Shown: positions 35,576-47,264 of the stretch, piece after piece
Layout: every line of letters begins with the position of its first letter
Position numbering within the stretch: the first letter of the stretch is position 1
Source of the DNA: Nomia melanderi
Taxonomy: Eukaryota > Arthropoda > Insecta > Hymenoptera > Halictidae
Assembly (NCBI RefSeq): GCF_051020985.1
Contig: NW_027475140.1
Coordinates: forward strand, 62,001 to 126,000
Direction of reading: 5' to 3'
Length of the DNA stretch: 64,000 nucleotides
Program-made: the position numbers and the translations under genes
Notes under the pieces: generated by a model
Told to the model about the DNA's origin: nothing
Database searches by the model: none
The model's input: the letters and a program-made list of their open reading frames with translations, nothing else

Positions 35576-36860
35576 CGGCTCCATGAGACTGTGGTTTTCT
35601 CGGCCCCTGGTGGTCCGAGGTCGTTCCCGCTGCGCAGATTCATGCGCCAGGGCCTCCTGCAGATAATTCACTTTGGTTTATTGCGCTATCTCTAATAGCA
35701 CCCGAGATATCACCAGATATATAGTGGATTTTCGCCAGACCCTGAGTGTCCGTCCCCATGAGACGGTGGTTTTCTCGGCCCCTGGTGGTCCGAGGTCGTT
35801 CCCGCTGCAGAGATTCATGCGCCAGGGCCTCCTACAGACAGTGCACTTTGATTTATTGTACTATCTGTAATAGCACCCGAGATATCACCAGATATATATT
35901 GGATTTTTCCCTAACCGTGAGTGTCCAGCCCCATGAGTCTGTGGCTTTCTCGGCCCCTGGTTGTCCGAGGTCGTTCCCGCTGCACAGATGCATGCGCCAG
36001 GGCCTACTGCAGATAATTCACTTTGGTTTATTGCGCTATCTATAATAGCACCCGAAATATCACCAGATATATGCTGGATTTTCACATGACCTTGGGTGAC
36101 GGATTCCGAATATCTGTAATTTTCTCGGCCCCTGGTGGTTCGAGGTCGTTCCTGCTGCACAGACTCATTCGCCAGTGCCTCCTACAGACAATGCACTTTG
36201 ATTTATCGCGCTATCTGTAATAGCACCCGAGATATCACCAGATATATATTGGATTTTTCCTCGACCCTGAGTGTCCGGCCCCATGAGACGGTGGTTTTCT
36301 CGGCCTCTTGTGGTCAGAGGTCGTTCCCGCTGCACAGATTCATGCGCCAGGGCCTCCTACAGACAATGCACTTTGATTTATCGCGCTATCTGTAATAGCA
36401 CCCGAGATATCACCAGATATATATTGGATTTTTCCTCGACCCTGAGTGCCCGTCCCCATGAGACGGTGATTTTCTCGGCCCCTGGTGGTCCGAGGTCGTT
36501 CCCGCTGCACAGATACATGCGCCAGGGCCTCCTGCAGATAATTCACTTTGATTTATCGCGCTATCTCTAATAGCACCCGAGATATCACCAGATATATATT
36601 GGATTTTTCCTCGACCCTGAGTGTCCGGCCCCATGTGTCGGTGGTTTTCTCGGCCCCTGGTGATCCGAGGTCGTTCCCGCTGAACAGATTCATTCGCAAG
36701 GGCCTCCTGCAGACAATGCACTTTGGTTTATTGCGCTATCTGTAATAGCACCCGAGATATCACCAGATATATATTGGATTTTCCACAGACCCTGAGTGTC
36801 CGGCCGCATGAGACTGTAGTTTTCTCGGCCCCTGGTGGTCCGAGGTCGTTCCCGCTGCAC
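35576..36860 (+). repeat. Satellite monomers incl. GTGGATTTTCGCC unit and TCCTCGACCC subgroup
   Basis: The order is TATAGTGGATTTTCGCCAGACC, CCCTAACCGTGAGTG/CCCATGAGTCTGTGG, a divergent-cassette monomer (36073), and three TTTTTCCTCGACCC units, one with CATGTGTCGG and CGCAAGGGCC. The same block in whole or part appears at 43.4-44.27, 51.8-52.67 and 56.36-57.1 kb, with members missing in different copies. Confidence 0.82.
36073..36121 (+). repeat. Divergent-cassette monomer, type 2 (4 of 6)
   Basis: Type 2 cassette exactly 2800 bp (16 monomers) after the 33273 copy. The tail reads CATTCGCCAGTGCC. Confidence 0.9.
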
Positions 36861-38436
36861 AGAGTCATGCGCCAGGGCCTCCTACAGACAATGCACTTTG
36901 ATTTATTGCGCTATCTGTAATAGCACCCGAGATATCACCAGATATATATTGGATTTTTCGCTGACCCAGAGTGTCCGGCCCCATGAGACGGTGGTTTTCT
37001 CGGCCCCTGGTGGTCCGAGGTCGTTCCCGCTGGACAGGTTCATGCGCCAGGGTCTCCTACAGACAATGCACTTTGATTTATTGCGCTATCTGTAATAGCA
37101 CCCGAGATATCACCACATATATATTGGATTTTCCCCTGACCTTGAGTGTCCGGCCCCATGAGACTGTGGTTTCCTCGGCCCCTGGTGGTCCGAGGTCGTT
37201 CCCGCTGCACAGAGTCATGCGCCAGGGTCTCCTACAGACAATGCACTTTGATTTATTGCGCTATCTGTAACAGCACCCGAGATATCAGCAGATATATATT
37301 GGATTTTTCACTGACCCTGAGTGTCCTGCCCCATGAGACGGTGGTTTTCTCGGCCCCTGGTGTTCCGAGGTCGTTCCCGCTGCACAGATTCATGCGCCAG
37401 GGCATCCTACAGACAATGCACTTTGATTTATTGCGCTATCTCTAATAGCACACGAGATATCACCAGATATATATTGGATTTTACCCTGACCGTGAGAGTC
37501 CGGCCCCATGAGACTGTGGTTTTTTCGGACCCTGGTGGTCCGAGGTCGTTCCCGCTGCACAGATTCATGCGCCAGGGCCTCCTACAGACAATGCACTTTG
37601 GTTTATTACGCTATCTCTAATAGCACCCGCGATATCACCAGATATATATTGGATTTTCCCCAGACCCTGAGTGCCCGGCCCCATGAGACGGTGGTTTTCT
37701 CGGCCCCTGGTGATCCGAGGTCGTTCCCGCTGCCACAGATGCATGCGCCAGGGCCTCCTGCAGATAATTCACCTTGATTTATCGCGCTATCTCTAATAGC
37801 ACCCGAGATATCACCAGATCTATATTGGATTTTCCCCTGACCCTGAGTGTCCGGCCCCATGAGACGGTCGTTTTCTCGGCCCCTGGTGGTCCGAGGTCGT
37901 TCCCACTGCACAGATTCATGCGCCAGGGCCTGCTACAGGCAATGCACTTTGATTTATTGCGCTATCTGTAATAGCACCCGAGATATCACCAGATATATAT
38001 TGGATTTTACCCTGACCGTGAGAGTCCGGCCCCATGAGACTGTGGTTTTTTCGGCCCCTGGTGGTCCGAGGTCGTTCCCGCTGCACAGATTCATGCGACA
38101 GGGCCACCTACAGATAATGCACTTTGATTTATTGCGCTATCTGTAATAGCACCAGAGATATCACCAGATACATATTGGATTTTACCCTGACCCTGAGTGT
38201 CCGGCCCCTTGAGACGGTGGTGGTCTCGGCCCCTGGAGGTCCGAGGACGTTCCCGCTGCACAGATTCATGCGCCAGGGCCTCCTGCAGATAATTCACTTT
38301 GGCTTATTGCGCTATCTCTAATAGCACCCGAGATATCACCAGATATATACTGGATTTTCCCCTGACCCTGAGTGTCCGGCCCCATGAGACTGTGGTTTTC
38401 TCGGCCCCTGGTGGTCCGAGGTCGTTCCCGCTGCAC
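36861..38436 (+). repeat. 9-monomer higher-order repeat, copy 1 (1576 bp)
   Basis: Runs from one CAGAGTCATGCGCC monomer to the next equivalent one. Eight units are 175 bp and one is 176 bp (CTGCCACAG near 37732). It combines the CAGAGTC / CTGGACAGG / CACCACATATAT / CATCCTACAGAC series with the TGACCGTGAGAGTCC to CCCCTTGAGACGG series of the 31.2-kb block. Confidence 0.88.
37729..37740 (+). repeat. 176-bp monomer (+1 bp)
   Basis: CTGCCACAGATG, 6301 bp after the 31430 copy and 1576 bp before the 39308 copy. Confidence 0.88.
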
Positions 38437-40012
38437 AGAGTCATGCGCCAGGGCCTCCTACAGACAATGCACTTTGATTTATTGCGCTCTCTGTAATAGC
38501 ACCCGAGATATCACCAGATATATATTGGATTTTTCGCTGACCCAGAGTGTCCGGCCCCATGAGACGGTGGTTTTCTCGGCCCCTGGTGGTCCGAGGTCGT
38601 TCCCGCTGGACAGGTTCATGCGCCAGGGTCTCCTACAGACAATGCACTTTGATTTATTGCGCTATCTGTAATAGCACCCGAGATATCACCACATATATAT
38701 TGGATTTTCCCCTGACCTTGAGTGTCCGGCCCCATGAGACTGTGGTTTCCTCGGCCCCTGGTGGTCCGAGGTCGTTCCCGCTGCACAGAGTCATGCGCCA
38801 GGGTCTCCTACAGACAATGCACTTTGATTTATTGCGCTATCTGTAACAGCACCCGAGATATCAGCAGATATATATTGGATTTTTCACTGACCCTGAGTGT
38901 CCTGCCCCATGAGACGGTGGTTTTCTCGGCCCCTGGTGTTCCGAGGTCGTTCCCGCTGCACAGATTCATGCGCCAGGGCATCCTACAGACAATGCACTTT
39001 GATTTATTGCGGTATCTCTAATAGCACACGAGATATCACCAGATATATATTGGATTTTACCCTGACCGTGAGAGTCCGGCCCCATGAGACTGTGGTTTTT
39101 TCGGACCCTGGTGGTCCGAGGTCGTTCCCGCTGCACAGATTCATGCGCCAGGGCCTCCTACAGACAATGCACTTTGGTTTATTACGCTATCTCTAATAGC
39201 ACCCGCGATATCACCAGATATATATTGGATTTTCCCCAGACCCTGAGTGCCCGGCCCCATGAGACGGTGGTTTTCTCGGCCCCTGGTGATCCGAGGTCGT
39301 TCCCGCTGCCACAGATGCATGCGCCAGGGCCTCCTGCAGATAATTCACCTTGATTTATCGCGCTATCTCTAATAGCACCCGAGATATCACCAGATCTATA
39401 TTGGATTTTCCCCTGACCCTGAGTGTCCGGCCCCATGAGACGGTCGTTTTCTCGGCCCCTGGTGGTCCGAGGTCGTTCCCACTGCACAGATTCATGCGCC
39501 AGGGCCTGCTACAGACAATGCACTTTGATTTATTGCGCTATCTGTAATAGCACCCGAGATATCACCAGATATATATTGGATTTTACCCTGACCGTGAGAG
39601 TCCGGCCCCATGAGACTGTGGTTTTTTCGGCCCCTGGTGGTCCGAGGTCGTTCCCGCAGCACAGATTCATGCGACAGGGCCACCTACAGATAATGCACTT
39701 TGATTTATTGCGCTATCTGTAATAGCACCCGAGATATCACCAGATAGATATTGGATTTTACCCTGACCCTGAGTGTCCGGCCCCTTGAGACGGTGGTTGT
39801 CTCGGCCCCTGGAGGTCCGAGGACGTTCCCGCTGCACAGATTCATGCGCCAGGGCCTCCTGCAGATAATTCACTTTGGCTTATTGCGCTATCTCTAATAG
39901 CACCCGAGATATCACCAGATATATACTGGATTTTCCCCTGACCCTGAGTGTCCGGCCCCATGAGACTGTGGTTTTCTCGGCCCCTGGTGGTCCGAGGTCG
40001 TTCCCGCTGCAC
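38437..40012 (+). repeat. 9-monomer higher-order repeat, copy 2 (1576 bp)
   Basis: An immediate tandem copy of 36861-38436. By eye I noted at least seven substitutions in 1576 bp (for example CGCTCTCTG/CGCTATCTG, TTGCGGTATC/TTGCGCTATC, CAGGCAATG/CAGACAATG, AGATAGATATTGG/AGATACATATTGG), so identity is about 99.5% and the duplication is recent. Sequence after 40012 instead follows the 32.1-32.75 kb copy. Confidence 0.88.
39305..39316 (+). repeat. 176-bp monomer (+1 bp)
   Basis: CTGCCACAGATG in the second 1576-bp unit. Confidence 0.88.
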
Positions 40013-41689
40013 AGATTCATGCGCCAGGGCCTCCTACAGACAATGCACTTTGATTTATTCCGCTATCTGTAATAGCAGCCGAGATATCACCAGATATATA
40101 TTGGATTTTTTACTGACCCTGAATGTCCGGCCCCATGAGACGGTCGTTTTCTCAGCCCCTGGTGGCCCGAGGTCGTTCCCGCTGCACAGATTCATGCGCC
40201 AGGGCCTCCTGCAGATAATTCACTTTGGTTTTTTGCGCTATCTCTAATAGCGCCCGAGATATCACCAGATATATATTGGATTTTTCCCTGACCCTGAGAG
40301 TCCGTCCCCATGAGACTGCGGTCTTCTCGGCCCCTGGTGGTCCGAGGTCGTTCCCGCTGCACAGATTCATGCGCCAGGGCCTCCTACAGACAATGCACTT
40401 TGATTTATTGCGCTATCTGTAAAAGCACCCGAGATATCACCAGATATATATTGGATTTTCCCCTGACCCTGAGTGTCCGGCCCCATGAGACGGTGGTTTT
40501 ATCGGCCCCTGGTGGTCCGAGGTCGTTCCCGCTGCACAGATTCATGCGCCATGGCCTCCTACAGACAATGCGCGTTGGTTTAATGCGCTATGTGTAATAG
40601 CACCCGAGATATCACCAGATATATATTGGATTTTTCACTGACCCTGAGCGTCCGGCCCCATGAGACGGTCGTTTTCTCGGCCCGTGGTGGTCCGAGGTCG
40701 TTCCCGCTGCACAGATTCATGCGCCGGGGCCTCCTACAGACTATGCACTTTGATTTATTGCGCTATCTGTAATAGCACCCGAGATATCACCAGATATATA
40801 TTGGATTTTACCCTGACCATGAGTGTCCGGCCCCATGAGACTGTGGTTTTTTCGGCCCCTGGTGGTCCGAGGTCGTTCCCGCTGCACAGATTCATGCGCC
40901 AGGCCTCCTGCAGATAATTCACTTTGGTTTATTGCGCTGTATCTAATAGCACCCGAGATATCACCAGATATATATTGGATTTTCCCCTGACCCTGAGTGA
41001 CCGGCCCCATGTGACTGTGGTTTTCTCGGCCCCTGGTGGTCCGAGGTCGTTCCCGCTGCACAGATTCATGCGCCAGGGCCTCCTGCAGATAATTCACTTT
41101 GATTTATTGCGCTATCTGTAATAGCACCCGAGATATCACCAGATATATATTGTATTTTCCCCTGACCCTGAGTGTCCGGCGCCATGAGACGGTGGTTTTC
41201 TCGGCCCCTGGTGGTCCGAGGTCGTTCCCTCTGCACAGATTCATGCGCCAGGGCCTCCTACAGACAATGCACTTTGATTTATTGTGCTATCTGTAATATA
41301 ACCCGAGATATCACCAGATATATATTGGATTTTTCCCTGACCCTGAGTGTCCGGCCCCATGAGACGGTTGTTGTCTCGGCCCCTGGTGGTCCGAAATCGT
41401 TCCCTCTGCACAGATTCATGCGCCAGGGCCTCCTACAGACAATGCACTTTGATTTATTGTGCTATCTGTAATATAACCCGAGATATCACCAGATATATAT
41501 TGGATTTTTCCCTGACCCTGAATGTCCGGCCCCATGAGACGGTTGTTGTTTCGGCCCCTGGTGGTCCGAGGTCGTTCCCGTTGCACAGATTCATGCGCCA
41601 GGGCCTCCTGCAGATAATTCACTTTGGTTTATTGCGCTATATCTAATAGCACCCAAGATATCACCAGATATATATTGGATTTTCCCCAG
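40013..41689 (+). repeat. Satellite monomers incl. a 174-bp unit and 5-mer-domain monomers
   Basis: To about 40632 this completes the copy of 31180-32755. About 40633-40900 resembles 34156-34423. A 1-bp deletion lies near 40902. About 41100-41640 carries the CGGCGCC / CGAAATCG / ATATAACCC series of the 24.6-29.7 kb domain. Confidence 0.8.
40896..40910 (+). repeat. 174-bp monomer (1-bp deletion)
   Basis: GCGCCAGGCCTCC replaces GCGCCAGGGCCTCC. A private event at a junction between the 34-kb-like and CATGTGAC-type units. It causes the 118-codon minus-strand open frame at 40741-41097. Confidence 0.88.
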
Positions 41690-43399
41690 ACCCTGAGTGT
41701 CCGGCCGCATGAGACTGTAGTTTTCTCGGCCCCTGGTGGTCCGAGGTCGTTCCCGCTGCACAGAGTCATGCGCCAGGGCCTCCTACAGACAATGCACTTT
41801 GATTTATTGCGCTATCTGTAATAGCACCCGAGATATCACCACATATATATTGGATTTTCCCCTGACCTTGAGTGTCCGGCCCCATGAGACTGTGGTTTCC
41901 TCGGCCCCTGGTGGTCCGAGGTCGTTCCCGCTGCACAGAGTCATGCGCCAGGGTCTCCTACAGACAATGCACTTTGATTTATTGCGCTATCTGTAACAGC
42001 ACCCGAGATATCAGCAGATATATATTGGATTTTTCACTGACCCTGAGTGTCCTGCCCCATGAGACGGTGGTTTTCTCGGCCCCTGGTGTTCCGAGGTCGT
42101 TCCCGCTGCACAGATTCATGCGCCAGGGCATCCTACAGACAATGCACTTTGATTTATTGCGCTATCTCTAATAGCACACGAGATATCACCAGATATATAT
42201 TGGATTTTACCCTGACCGTGAGAGTCCGGCCCCATGAGACTGTGGTTTTTTCGGACCCTGGTGGTCCGAGGTCGTTCCCGCTGCACAGATTCATGCGCCA
42301 GGGCCTCCTACAGACAATGCACTTTGATTTATTGCGCTATCTGTAATAGCACCCGAGATATCACCAGATATATATTGGATTTTCCCCTGACCCTGAGTGT
42401 CCGGCCCCATGAGACGGTGGTTTTATCGGCCCCTGGTGGTCCGAGGTCGTTCCCGCTGCACAGATTCATGCGCCATGGCCTCCTACAGACAATGCGCGTT
42501 GGTTTAATGCGCTATGTGTAATAGCACCCGAGATATCACCAGATATATATTGGATTTTCCCCTGACCCTGAGTGTCCGGCCCCATGAGACGGTGGTTTTA
42601 TCGGCCCCTGGTGGTCCGAGGTCGTTCCCGCTGCACAGGTTCATGCGTCAGGGCCTCCTGCAGACAATGCACTTTGATTTATCGAGCTATCTCTAATGGC
42701 ACCCGATATATCACCAGATATATAATGGATTTTTCCCTGACCCTGAGTGTCCGGCCACATGAGACTGTGGTTTTCTGGGCCCCTGGTGGCCCGAGGTCGT
42801 TCCCGCTGCACAGATTCATGCGCCAGGGCCTCCTACAGACATTGCACTTTGATTTATTGCGCTATCTGTAATAGCACCCGAGATATCACCAGATATATAT
42901 TGGATTTTTCACTGACCCTGAGCGTCCGGCCCCATGAGACGGTCGTTTTCTCGGCCCGTGGTTGTCCGAGGTCGTTCCCGCTGGACAGGTTCATGCGCCA
43001 GGGTCTCCTACAGACAATGCACTTTGATTTATTGCGCTATCTGTAATAGCACCCGAGATATCACCACATATATATTGGATTTTCCCCTGACCTTGAGTGT
43101 CCGGCCCCATGAGACTGTGGTTTCCTCGGCCCCTGGTGGTCCGAGGTCGTTCCCGCTGCACAGAGTCATGCGCCAGGGTCTCCTACAGACAATGCACTTT
43201 GATTTATTGCGCTATCTGTAACAGCACCCGAGATATCAGCAGATATATATTGGATTTTTCACTGACCCTGAGTGTCCTGCCCCATGAGACGGTGGTTTTC
43301 TCGGCCCCTGGTGTTCCGAGGTCGTTCCCGCTGCACAGATTCATGCGCCAGGGCCTCCTACAGACAATGCAGTTTGGTTTATTGCGCTATCTCTAATAG
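41690..43399 (+). repeat. Mosaic with 7-monomer (1225 bp) periodicity
   Basis: About 41845-42130 recurs at about 43070-43355 (+1225 bp, 7 monomers), carrying CACCACATATAT, CCTTGAGTG, CAGAGTCATGCGCCAGGGTC and GTAACAGCACCC. Between the copies lie units matching the 9-mer module (about 42150-42300), the CGCGTTGG marker (about 42493) and the 5-mer of 34.6-35.1 kb (about 42560-42955). This is recombination between three otherwise separate modules. Confidence 0.82.
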
Positions 43400-44814
43400 C
43401 ACCCGAGATATCACCAGATATATAGTGGATTTTCGCCAGACCCTGAGTGTCCGTCCCCATGAGACGGTGGTTTTCTCGGCCCCTGGTGGTCCGAGGTCGT
43501 TCCCGCTGCACAGATTCATGCGCCAGGGCCTCCTACAGACAGTGCACTTTGATTTATTGTACTATCTGTAATAGCACCCGAGATATCACCAGATATATAT
43601 TGGATTTTTCCCTAACCCTGAGTGTCCAGCCCCATGAGTCTGTGGCTTTCTCGGCCCCTGGTTGTCCGAGGTCGTTCCCGCTGCACAGACTCATTCGCCA
43701 GTGCCTCCTACAGACAATGCACTTTGATTTATCGCGCTATCTGTAATAGCACCCGAGATATCACCAGATATATATTGGATTTTTCCTCGACCCTGAGTGT
43801 CCGGCCCCATGAGACGGTGGTTTTCTCGGCCTCTTGTGGTCAGAGGTCGTTCCCGCTGCACAGATTCATGCGCCAGGGCCTCCTACAGACAATGCACTTT
43901 GGTTTGTTACGCTATCTCTAATAGCACCCGAGATATCAGCAGATACATATTCGATTTTCCCCAGACCCTGAGTGCCCGTCCCCATGAGACGGTGATTTTC
44001 TCGGCCCCTGGTGGTCCGAGGTCGTTCCCGCTGCACAGATGCATGCGCCAGGGCCTCCTGCAGATAATTCACTTTGATTTATCGCGCTATCTCTAATAGC
44101 AGCCGAGATATCACCAGATATATATTGGATTTTTCCTCGACCCTGAGTGTCCGGCCCCATGTGTCGGTGGTTTTCTCGGCCCCTGGTGATCCGAGGTCGT
44201 TCCCGCTGAACAGATTCATTCGCAAGGGCCTCCTGCAGACAATGCACTTTGATTTATTGCGCTATCTGTAATAGCACCCGAGATATCACCAGATATATAT
44301 TGGATATTCCCCTGACCCAGAGTGTCCGGCCCCATGAGACTGTGGTTTTCTCGGCCCCTGGTGGTCCGAGGTCGTTGCCGCTGCACAGGTTCATGCGCCA
44401 GGGCCTCCTACAGACAATGCACTTTGATTTATTGCGCAATCTGTAATAGCACCCGAGATATCACCAGATATATATTGGATTTTTCCCTAACCCTGAGTGT
44501 CCAGCCCCATGAGACGGTCGTTTTCTCGGCCCCTGGTGGTCCGAGGTCGTTCCCGCTGCCCAGATTCATGCGCCAGGGCCTCCTGCAGATAATTCAATTT
44601 GGTTTATTGCGCTATCTGTAATAGCACCCGAGATATCACCAGATATATATTGGATTTTCCCCTGACCCTGAGTGTCCGGCGCCATGAGACGGTGGTTTTC
44701 TCGGCCCCTGGTGGTCCGAGGTCGTTCCCTCTGCACAGATTCATGCGCCAGGGCCTCCTCCAGACAATGCACTTTGATTTATTGTGCTATCTGTAATATA
44801 ACCCGAGATATCAC
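43400..44814 (+). repeat. Satellite segment shared with 51.8-52.67 kb
   Basis: About 43400-44275 matches about 51800-52677 at +8402 bp (48 monomers plus 2) in part. The GTGGATTTTCGCC, CCCTAACCC, GCAGATACATATTCG and CATGTGTCGG units are shared, but the divergent-cassette monomer present at 52176 is missing here. From about 44250 the sequence follows the CCCAGAGTG/GTTGCCGCTG type. Confidence 0.8.
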
Positions 44815-47264
44815 CAGATATATATTGGATTTTTCCCTGACCCTGAGTGTCCGGCCCCATGAGACGGTTGTTGTCTCGGCCCCTGGTGGTCCGAGGTCGT
44901 TCCCGCTGCACAGATTCTTGCGCCAGGGCCTCCTGCAGATAATTCACCTTGGTTTATTACGCTATCGCTAATAGCACCCAAGATATCACCAGATATATAT
45001 TGGATTTTTCCCTGACCCTGAGTGTCCGGCCCCATGAGACTGTGGTTTCCTCGGCCCCTGGTGGTCCGAGGTCGTTCCCGCTGCACAGATTCATGCGCCA
45101 GGGCCTCCTACAGACAATGCACTTTGATTTATTTCGCTATCTGTAATAGGACCCGAGATATCACCAGATATATATTGGATTTTCCCCAGACCCTGAGTGT
45201 CCGGCCGCATGAGACTGTAGTTTTCTCGGCCCCTGGTGGTCCGAGGTCGTTCCCGCTGCACAGAGTCATGCGCCAGGGCCTCCTACAGACAATGCACTTT
45301 GATTTATTGCGCTATCTGTAATAGCACCCGACATATCACCAGATATATATAGCATTTTTCCCTGACCCAGAGTGTCCGGCCCCATGAGACGGTGGTTTTC
45401 TCGGCCCCTGGTGGTCCGAGGTTGTTCCCGCTGCAGAGATTCATGCGCCAGGGCCTCCTACAGACAATGCACTTTGATTTATTGCTCTATCTGTAATAGC
45501 ACCCGAGATATCACCAGATATATATTGGATTTTCCCCTGACCCTGAGTGTCCGGCCCCATGAGACTGTGGTTTTCTCGGCCCCTGGTGGTGCGAGGTCGT
45601 TCCCGTTGCACAGATTCATGCGCCAGGGCCTGCTGCAGATAATTCACTTTGGTTTATTGCCCTATCTCTAATAGCACCCGAGATATCACCAGATATATAT
45701 TGGATTTTCCCCTGACCCTGAGTGTCCGGCCCCATGAGACTGTGGTTTTCTCGGCCCCTTGTGGTCCGAGGTCGTTCCCGCTGCCCAGATTCATGCGCCA
45801 GGGCCTCGTCCAGACAATCCACTTTGATTTATTGTGCTATCTGTAATAGCACCCGACATATCACCAGATATATATTGCATTTTTCCCTGACCCTGAGTGT
45901 CCGGCCCCATGAGACGGTGGTTTTCTCGGCCCCTGGTGGTCCGAGGTCGTTCCCGCTGCACAGATGCATGGGCCAGGGCCTCCTGCAGATAATTCACTTT
46001 GATTTATTGTGCTATCTGTAATATAACCCGAGATATCACCAGATATATATTGGATTTTTCCCTGACCCTGAGTGTCCGGCCCCATGAGACGGCTGTTGTC
46101 TCGGCCCCTGGTGGTCCGAGGTCGTTCCCGCTGCCCAGATTCATGCGCCAGGGCCTCCTGCAGATAATTCAATTTGGCTTATTGCGCTGTATCTAATAGC
46201 ACCCGAGATATCACCAGATATATATTGGATTTTCCCCTGACCCTGAGTGACCGGCCCCATGTGACTGTGGTTTTCTCGGCCCCTGGTGGTCCGAGGTCGT
46301 TCCCGCTGCACAGATTCATGCGCCAGGGCCTCCTGCAGATAATTCACTTTGATTTATTGCGCTATCTGTAATAGCACCCGAGATATCACCAGATATATAT
46401 TGGATTTTCCCCTGACCCTGAGTGTCCGGCTCCATGAGACTGTGGTTTTCTCGGCCCCTGGTGGTCCGAGGTCGTTCCCGCTGCACAGATTCATGCGCCA
46501 GGGCCTCCTGCAGATAATTCACTTTGGTTTATTGCGCTATCTCTAATAGCACCCGAGATATCACAAGATATATAGTGGATTTTCGCCAGACCCTGAGTGT
46601 CCGTCCCCATGAGACGGTGGTTTTCTCGGCCCCTGGTGGTCCGAGGTCGTTCCCGCTGCACAGATTCATGCGCCAGGGCCTCCTACAGACAGTGCACTTT
46701 GATTTATTGTACTATCTGTAATAGCACCCGAGATATCACCAGATATATATTGGATTTTTCCCTAACCCTGAGTGTCCAGCCCCATGAGACGGTCGTTTTC
46801 TCGGCCCCTGGTGGTCCGAGGTCGTTCCCGCTGCCCAGATTCATGCGCCAGGGCCTCCTGCAGATAATTCAATTTGGTTTATTGCGCTATCTGTAATAGC
46901 ACCCGAGATATCACCAGATATATATTGGATTTTCCCCTGACCCAGAGTGTCCGGCCCCATGAGACTGTGGTATTCTCGGCCCCTGGTGGTCCGAGGTCGT
47001 TGCCGCTGCACAGGTTCATGCGCCAGGGCCTCCTACAGACAATGCTCTTTGATTTATTGCGCTATCTGTAATAGCACCCGAGATATCACCAGATATATAT
47101 TGGATATTACCCTCACCCTGAGTGTCCAGCCCCATGAGACGGTGGTTTTCTCGGCCCCTGGTGGACCGAGGTCGTTCCCGCTGCACAGATTCATGCGCCA
47201 GGGCCTCCTCCAGACAATGATCTTTGATTTATTGTGCTATCTGTAATAGCTCCCGACATATCAC
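44815..47264 (+). repeat. 14-monomer higher-order repeat, copy 1 (2450 bp)
   Basis: Exactly 14 x 175 bp with no length variant. Ordered markers are GACGGTTGTTGTC/TTCTTGCGCC, TGTGGTTTCC, TAATAGGACCCG, CAGAGTCATG, TATATAGCATTTTTCC, GGTGGTGCGAGG, CCTTGTGGTCC/TCGTCCAGACAATCC, AGATGCATGGGCC, GACGGCTGTTGTC, GTGACCGG/CATGTGAC, CCGGCTCC, TCACAAGATATATAGTGG, CCCTAACCC, CCCAGAGTG/GGTATTCTCGG, and CTCACCCTGAGTGTCCAGCC. Confidence 0.9.

Noticed and set aside
40741..41097. 118-codon minus-strand open frame
   Set aside because: Created by the 1-bp deletion near 40902 in a private monomer. Other copies of the same units do not keep it.
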